Of a DNA stretch of 64,000 nt, positions 57,231 to 64,000 are shown one piece after another. Each line of letters begins with the position of its first letter. The first letter of the stretch is position 1. The translations under genes and the position numbers were made by a program. Source of the DNA: Sipunculus nudus (lineage: Eukaryota > Annelida > Sipuncula > Golfingiida > Sipunculidae). The stretch lies in the NCBI GenBank assembly GCA_026874595.1, contig CM049316.1, positions 39,376,695 through 39,440,694 on the forward strand, in the 5' to 3' direction. The notes under the pieces were generated by a model. It did no database searches. It saw nothing but the letters and a program-made list of their open reading frames with translations, and was not told the DNA's origin.

Positions 57231-58275
57231 GCAGAGGAAAAATCAGAGGTCAAATCAAATTGGGGCGCAGCAGTTTTCATGTGACCCGAACATAATCTCC
57301 GGTTTCGTAAAATTCCGCCCAGCGGTTACGGTTCTCCGGACACCTACGCGGCGGCGGCGGTGGGCTGAAAACAGTATCCGCAAAACTTTGTTTTGGTGTA
57401 TACAATTAATAATGAAGGACCCTGATGTCACGGGCTCCTTTTTTGAGTACACACTTTACCGTCCCATTCCAGCATAGCATCAATATGATTTAGTTATCGT
57501 GTTTTGTATCTATGTGTTTGCATGTACACTTCTTTTTATTAATACTGATACAATTGTGTTTTATTGAATCAGTCTACAATTTTTGAAAAAAAATATGTAT
57601 ACCGTCTGCGGAGTGAGCTATGTGTCACCAAATGGAGAAACTTGTGTCAGTGGTAGAGTCAGGTATAGGAAACACCTTTTATATAGAGGATCTGCTATTG
57701 ATCGACGGAAAGTGGAATCAATATACAGTAGAGCGCCGTTTTTCGGAAAATCGAATTTTCGGCATTCGGAAATACGCCGTTCTACTGTACTTGTTTAAGG
57801 TCATTTTTCTCCAGGCCCCTGAATTTTACTAAATTTGAGTTTCTTTGCGAATATCTGATCGTAGCTTTACTCTTGTATAGACTACCTGGAATGTCTGGGT
57901 GTCAGCACACCAGTAAGGAGCAATGCGATCCATGTACGTACAAATGTTAAAATACAAATAATATTTCATATACAGCGAATTTACTTAACTCTCAACTTTG
58001 TTTTTTTCATTATTTGATTTATTTTTTTTTATTTGAATCGTTGACATAGTTATTTCACTATTTGGTTAATGCTTAACATGAGGTTATCTTTTTTATATAT
58101 TCATTATAACTTTTATTATATATACAGAGAACAGTATGAAACCGAAAAAAATATTACTTAGTGGAGCGCACACCTGCCCTAAGGCTAAAAATACTCTTAG
58201 AACTGTCCCATTATCCGTATTCGCATCAACATTTAATGGTAGTCGAGTTGGGAGTAGGAGGGTACCTATGAATTA
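57231..58275. other. non-coding, no gene seen
   Basis: A CpG-rich pocket with (GGC)n-like CGGCGGCGGCGG lies at about 57350-57361. No exon is supported. Confidence 0.5.
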
Positions 58276-58507
58276 GGGGCATGGACAGTCGAGGGGTTAA
58301 AGGTTCGGCTCTCTCCGCGCTGGCGGGTTCGAACCACGGCGTGGCTATGAGAGTGGGTTGTAGGTTCCCGTCCAAGGCCGGTAGTTTGCTCCGGGTTCTC
58401 GGTTCCCTCCACCACTATACAGACTACTGAACGCATTCATCCGAGCCATGGAGACTGCCATGATTAGTTATATAAAGTATCTGTTCAATCAATGCAAAAT
58501 AAATAAG
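58276..58507 (+). mobile_element. tRNA-derived SINE
   Basis: An A-box-like TGGACAGTCGAGGGG (58282-58296) and a perfect B box GGTTCGAACC (58326-58335) are about 30 bp apart, as in tRNA-derived pol III promoters. A non-tRNA body follows (CCGGGTTCTCGGTTCCCTCC, 58391-58410, a motif type shared by many invertebrate SINEs), then CTGAACGCATTCATCCGAGC and an A-rich AAAATAAATAAG tail that passes into (TA)n. It lacks a tRNA acceptor stem, so it is not a tRNA gene. Confidence 0.8.
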
Positions 58508-58511
58508 TATA

Positions 58512-58573
<62 letters not shown>
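58508..58573. repeat. (TA)n microsatellite at SINE tail
   Basis: About 65 bp of nearly pure TA, directly after the SINE tail. Confidence 0.9.
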
Positions 58574-58574
<1 letters not shown>

Positions 58575-61265
58575 TTCCAAAGTACAAAGTTTGTTATGGA
58601 TTTTTAGCGAATTAACATTTGAGCTTATGCGATTGTGTGGCGTCGTCCGTCGTCTGTACGTTAAAGCCGCGTTCATACATCAGTTTTTTTAGCTGAGTTG
58701 ACTGTAAGTCAACTAGGTATAGGAATTGCGCTTTGTCCATCGTGCCGTCTGGGAGTCCGTTAACAGGGCACAAATCGTAACTGCTGGTCTTAGAAACTTC
58801 TAAGTGAAAACAAGGAAGGTCAATGAAAAATTTCCTTGGAAACCTGAAATTATGTCACTGCGACCTATATCCTCCGACCTATGGGGCTTGTAAGTACCCC
58901 GTAGAATAAAAAAAGAATTGATACAAACATCTTGATAATGCATGGATTGACATGAAACTTGCCTTGAATTAAGCGGGGGATATGGTGATCAGCTCCGATT
59001 GTCTTTCCGTGCGTCCATCCGTAAACAATTTTATGCGACGCGATATCTCAAATAAATTTGACTCGGATCTTTTTTCCAATTGTGGTAGCAGTTGTATCTT
59101 ATAGGTCTCCAGAGCTCTTAAGTTTTTGGTCACACTTGGATGATTTTTTTATTTTTTTAGAATATTTCAATACAAAATCTTTACATTTCATATCAGACAC
59201 TCATTCTTAAAAAGTGTTACTGGGAACTACAGGAATTACTTACGAGAAATACGATTGATTTTTATCAAACTAAGCAGAAATATAAATCAATATAATATCT
59301 CGCCTAATTTTGATTTACAGCAAGATCCACGCATATTTAATTAGGTCACCAAACTTTGGTGGGACCATTTGTGTAGTCGCTCATGTAGCAAAATCACAGT
59401 CCCGTTGGTGGCACCATTAGTGTAGTCGCTCATGTAATAAAATCACAATCCCGTAGGAATTGAATGCCCAAATTGAGATAGCACTTGTTTTCACTTCATT
59501 AAGGTGTAAGTTGATGGAAAAAGTTAGGTAACAAATTTTGTTCAGCTCCCTGACCCAAAAAAATCTAAGATGGCCGCCATAATAATATAAATAGCCTAGA
59601 TATTGCTTTGATATCGTAACTATTGCATCAATATGAATAATATTGGATCGATTTATAAGAGTTTGAATGTCTACTCCAGGAGCTGTCAAAAGGTTGGGGG
59701 GGGGGGGGGGTCCAGACGCCTGGTACACTTCGATGGGTTTCAGTAGAATCCTTTGTCTGAATCTCTTCGGAGTTTACCTGAATATGGGCGGAAATAGGTC
59801 AGCTATTATCGTAATTGTCACAAAAAGATTGTAAGAGTAAAACAGAAAAATATGCCAACGAAAGAAGACAACACATCTGCATGTACACAGGGTCATACTT
59901 GGCGGTCCGTAAAAAAAATTGTTAGTGTGTACATGTAAATGGAATATGGCGATTTCAAATACTTGTACCTTTTAGAACCCCGTAGCTTAATGTCGGATAA
60001 TCGGGACCTCACCTTTAGATACCACTACCACGGATTCTAATATCACGGAAATACTATTAGTCTCTTACACAGACACACGGTGGCGCTCCGCAAGCCCCCA
60101 GTGGGTCTGTAAACGGAGACCATTTTGGGCCTGGGATTCCGCCCGAATCTATTCAGATGAGTTCAAGCTGCGCATGCGTGGTACGCGATTCCATTCAGGT
60201 ACAGCTGCAAGCGAGTCATGGGCAGGAAACACATTTTCGCTATCAAAAGTCACCCAAATTAGGATAACTGACGCTGTGTCATTGACGTACGGCATATACT
60301 CAGGTTATTGCAGCTTCTAAGTATCACTCATAAGGGTACCACATGTGCATTCATGATGACATACTGTATTAAACGTTGCACTTCCTGATATCGCTCAAGT
60401 CCATGTTTGTACGTTTTGCCTGCATGCTTCGTGTGCCAGACTGTTATCAATTAATAAATAAAATATCAAAGTACGACCATAATTTGCTTTTTATAAATAA
60501 AACTGTTTAAATAGTATCATATAATCAGTGGGCTAGCATTAAACCTGTACTGCCAAAGTTTTTCTTCCAAGAAAGTTTTCTTAGTGCCACGCCCCCTTTT
60601 CTTTGGTTGGTGTGTGCGCGTGTGTGTGTGTGTGTGTGGGGGGGGGTTATATTATTATTATTATGTGATATTTAGATACAACAAAATATTAATTATGATT
60701 TTCATTTTGTTTTTATTTTTGCACTGGATTAAATTTTTATGTATTTTAACAACAAATTATTATTCAAATATGGTTCCTTTACTGCTAAATGTGACATGTG
60801 TAACATCCTGATTACCTTAAATGTTTAAAGACAAATTCATTAAAACAATACATTAACTGAAAAAATAAAAATAATGCAGTTCAATTATAGATAGTATATA
60901 TGCTTTTCCACCTTCTGATATAAAGATACATGCAATCAGCAATAATCAGTATGACCCAATATATAAGCATTGTGTTCAACAAATAGCATGTGTTTATTAA
61001 AAAAAACCATTAAATCAGAGAAAACCCTGTTATGTTATAGTCATGCTGAGTTCATAAATAAACTTTCCCAGATTTATTTCATTGTTTTATCATTGCAAGC
61101 ATTTCATGAATACACTCTATTGATATCCCTATTTTTAACAAGACATGATGACCATACAATATAACCATATCCTATTTATGTTCTGTAATGCATTTGAACT
61201 TTAATATCATCTCTTACAGAATGAAAGGTCTTAAACTCTGAATGAGTTTTAATAAATATGCTGGC
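58574..61265. other. non-coding; poly-G and (GT)n tracts
   Basis: A poly-G run of about 14 lies at 59697-59710. (GT)n followed by a G run lies at 60611-60646. A GTGATCAGCTCCGATTGTCT...CGTCCATCCGT phrase near 58986 looks like an interspersed repeat. No exon supported. Confidence 0.55.
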
Positions 61266-61269
61266 AGAA

Positions 61270-61560
61270 CATGGCAGTGTTGTAGAATTCCAGTCTGGAC
61301 TTGGACTCTAGTTCAGACTCAAGTTCACTTTTTAAGGACTCTGACTTGGACGCTAGGGTCCTGAACTTGGACATCTACTTAGACTCGCAGGTATAAGGAC
61401 TCAAGAAATCAGCCAGAGTCCATCTCAAGCAGAAGCGGATTGAGGGGGGTCCTGAGGTCATATGCTGCAACCTTTTTTCAGGGTTTCAGACAACATTTTG
61501 TGGCCTGGATCCCCCTTTTATCAGGCCTCGGGACCTTATTTTGACTGTTGAGTCCAATAA
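61270..61560. repeat. dispersed repeat shared with 11.69-12.07 kb
   Basis: A GGACTT/GGACTC-rich head, then GCAACCTTTTTTC, GGGTTTCAGACAAC and CCTGGATCCCCC, in the same order as at 11690-12075. A second GACTTGGA-rich patch lies at 61775-61920. Confidence 0.6.
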
Positions 61561-61774
61561 AAAAGAAAACTCACATATTATGTTCAGATTGTGCACATGG
61601 GTTACCTACTAATTGAATATTATAAAAAAATAAGACAAATCATACCAAGATTTAGCTCTGTATCAGGAGTTAAATCTAATTAAACATTTAAATAAAGCAC
61701 ACTTGAAAATTAATAAATTTGCATGATTATCTCAAATATCCTTTTCCAAGTTCTTTTAATAAGAAAATTTGTGT

Positions 61775-61920
61775 CAAACTTGGACTCTGCATGTACCAAA
61801 TGACTCAGATTTGAAGAAGGTGGACTTGGACGTAAACCTTAAGGACTCAGATTTGGAATTGGACTTGAGTGACCTGGACTCTGACTTGCACTTGGACTTG
61901 GATGGGGTGGACTCAACTAC
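61775..61920. repeat. GACTTGGA-rich low-complexity patch
   Basis: Irregular hexamer-like repetition (GGACTT, GGACTC, GACTTG) across about 150 bp, resembling the first 90 bases of the window. The Ser/Lys-rich minus-strand frame across it is repeat-derived. Confidence 0.7.
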
Positions 61921-64000
61921 ATCACTGGACCATGAACCCTCATGGTAGGAAATGCAAATCATCTTTCCTTTAAGATCAACTTTTCAGTATATATCAAAAG
62001 AATACAGAATTACACAAGACTGAAGCAGTCAGATCTAAGGCAACAACCTGGCATGTGTCAGCTTATCTACTTATTACTTTATATCAGGTGCTTGATTTGA
62101 GAAAAAAAAAACTTATGTTTTTATGGTTAAAGCACTAACTTGTGTGAAATATAATGTAAAGTTACATAGACCTGGTATGGACTCTTTGTTTTTAAGCAAG
62201 TCTGGTCTTTATTATTGGTATCTCCTTTACTTTGATTTCCTATATTTGAATTAGTATTTTTGTTGGACCTTGTGGACTTTCATAAGTATATATTTTACCA
62301 TAGAAGAAGATCTGTGCTTGTATCCATGTTTTATTAAGGATTTGTTATATGTATTAACATTATATAGATATCTAAATACAATGTAGTTATTCACATGACA
62401 TGAATAGAATGATCATATGTCTATGTGTCTGCATGCATAGTATTTGACCACGGTCTTGTTCAAATTTACAGTCATATACACGTAATTGGCACCATGTAAA
62501 TGCTGTCCTTAAACAATTTTCTTCTTTATGTAAAGTGATCTTAATTGCTTTTTTCCTACAAAAATACAGGACTTTTTATTTCCACATGTTGTGGGTGAAG
62601 TAGGAATTTGATTTTTTTTTTCACATGAAATCCACATTGAAAATTTATTAGTGTGCAAATCAAGGTTTATAGGTTTCTGCTTTAACTTTCACCTCCAAAA
62701 ATGCAAGTAATTTATTAATGCAGCAGACCTATACCTTAATATATGAATCACATAGACTAACACGGAGCATGTATTCACCTATTTTTCATCCAATCTACCC
62801 CTAAGCATACACCCCTATAGAGACAGTGGGCTTTATTTTGTCATGGACATAAGGGTGCTTCTTCAGTATCTTACTGGATCTAAAACTTTAAATTTTAGAA
62901 CTGCACCAGTCCCAGAATTACTAGTAGTACAACAGCATGTTCTTTATTTACAGCTGAACATAATATAGTGATCAGCTGTTGAGATGTACCCTGCTATATA
63001 TGGGAGCATGTCAGTTGCAAAATAAAACCCAGTTTGAGTTAAACAGTTTTAACAAGGTATTCCTCAGAATTGGTTTTACCACTAATTTCTATTATTCAGA
63101 GTGATGTGCTTTGTACATGCAACCCAACATTAGTTAAAGTGCAAGTTGCAAATGGGTGGAAATAGCTTCCTTCAGACAGGGATGATGTGGTCAGAGCCAC
63201 TTAGCTTAGCTACCTATGTTCACAAAATGTGTGCTTAACTTCTTTTGACCAATTCAAAAGAAGCTTATCTTTAAAAAAATATTTTAATATACTGGGCACA
63301 AACCTGGGGTATATAATGGGTAAAACCTAGGAAAAATACTTTTAACCAAGGTTTTATCCACTGGATTGGGTAAAATAGGATTTACCTTGGTCAAATAGCA
63401 ACCCTGAATGTACTACTGCTTATTGTCCATAAATCAAATATGGAGTGTCAGGTGACTTTCCTTTTCAAACAATAATCCCCACTACACCATGTATATGTAT
63501 ATTTTATATCCTTAGGTATCACCTAGAGATCAAAACTATCAAAAAGACATGGATATTACTGTGAATGCAATAAATTAAATTAAGTGAGCCTTTCAATGCT
63601 GGTTGACTGGCTTTGATTCAGTGAATTATTTGATGCATTGTTACATGCAGCCCTTATATATACTGATAGTCATATGTGAGAGAGAACATGTGGACAAATG
63701 TTAATGGAAGCAATGAAAGGTACTGACACTAGGTTGAACCTCAACTGATCTTTAATACTGAACATATATCATAAACATTGCTAATATATTGCATTTCCCA
63801 TCAAGAAACATATCTGACCAAAAATAATAAACAGAAATGATGCAACAGTGAATGCAATTTTATCAAGCACATGCTAATAAATCTTTAGCATTATAGCCTT
63901 TTATCGATGACATTATGCCTATACATGTTAAACTGCAGTGCAACATTCCATATCTGAGCACACCTCTATATCCAAGTGGAGATGATCAAATCGGACAAGC
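61921..64000. other. non-coding, no gene seen
   Basis: A+T-rich sequence to the window end; no exon, element end or RNA gene that I can support. Confidence 0.5.

Noticed and set aside
58276-58345. tRNA gene
   Set aside because: A and B boxes are present, but no acceptor or anticodon stem can be folded, and a SINE body and A-rich tail follow.
61774-61962. Ser/Lys-rich minus-strand frame
   Set aside because: Arises from the GACTTGGA low-complexity repeat.

Overview
The window looks like nuclear DNA of an invertebrate animal. By eye it is strongly A+T rich, gene-poor and intron-rich, with many (TA)n tracts, poly-G/poly-C runs and many unrelated mobile elements. The mix (non-autonomous hAT elements, Helitrons, a Gmr1-type LTR retrotransposon, a DIRS/Ngaro-like relic, tRNA-derived SINEs and a short secreted kringle gene) suggests a marine invertebrate. 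A mollusc or another lophotrochozoan is my best guess, but nothing here fixes the phylum. No rRNA, tRNA, CRISPR or bacterial-type operon was seen.

Layout. 1-10 kb: no gene; one copy (about 2.64-7.48 kb) of a long dispersed duplication whose second copy lies at about 17.7-21.1 kb. 10.4-11.5 kb: an intronless class A (rhodopsin-type) GPCR carrying one frameshift before TM7. 11.7-12.5 kb: a repeat shared with 61 kb, then the 3' end of a LINE ORF on the minus strand. 14.2-16.9 kb: two non-autonomous hAT-like elements with 8-bp target duplications. 21.1-21.7 kb: a LINE reverse transcriptase relic. 23.1-23.9 kb: an LTR plus primer-binding-site fragment related to the element at 48 kb. 24.35-24.9 kb: a 31-bp minisatellite. 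25.4-27.8 kb: Helitrons. 28.17-40.93 kb: a 12.8-kb unit bounded by inverted CACTCTAAAAA ends with palindromic subterminal repeats and containing what looks like a decayed spliced gene on the minus strand. 42.3-43.6 kb: a predicted secreted kringle protein on the minus strand (signal-peptide exon plus kringle exon, both joined in phase 1). 43.9-44.35 kb: a 224-bp tandem duplication with E2F-like motifs. 45.2-46.3 kb: a DIRS/Ngaro-like relic. 48.3-54.1 kb: a decayed Ty3/gypsy-class element whose integrase lies upstream of the reverse transcriptase (Gmr1-type order). 54.5-55.3 kb: a roughly 160-bp tandem array. 56.15-57.2 kb: Helitron 3' ends on the minus strand. 58.3 kb: a tRNA-derived SINE. The rest is unassigned.

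Only the GPCR and the kringle gene look like ordinary host genes. The most unusual object is the 12.8-kb TIR-bounded unit, whose gene content I do not recognise. It also holds five copies of one 16-bp sequence within 2.3 kb.
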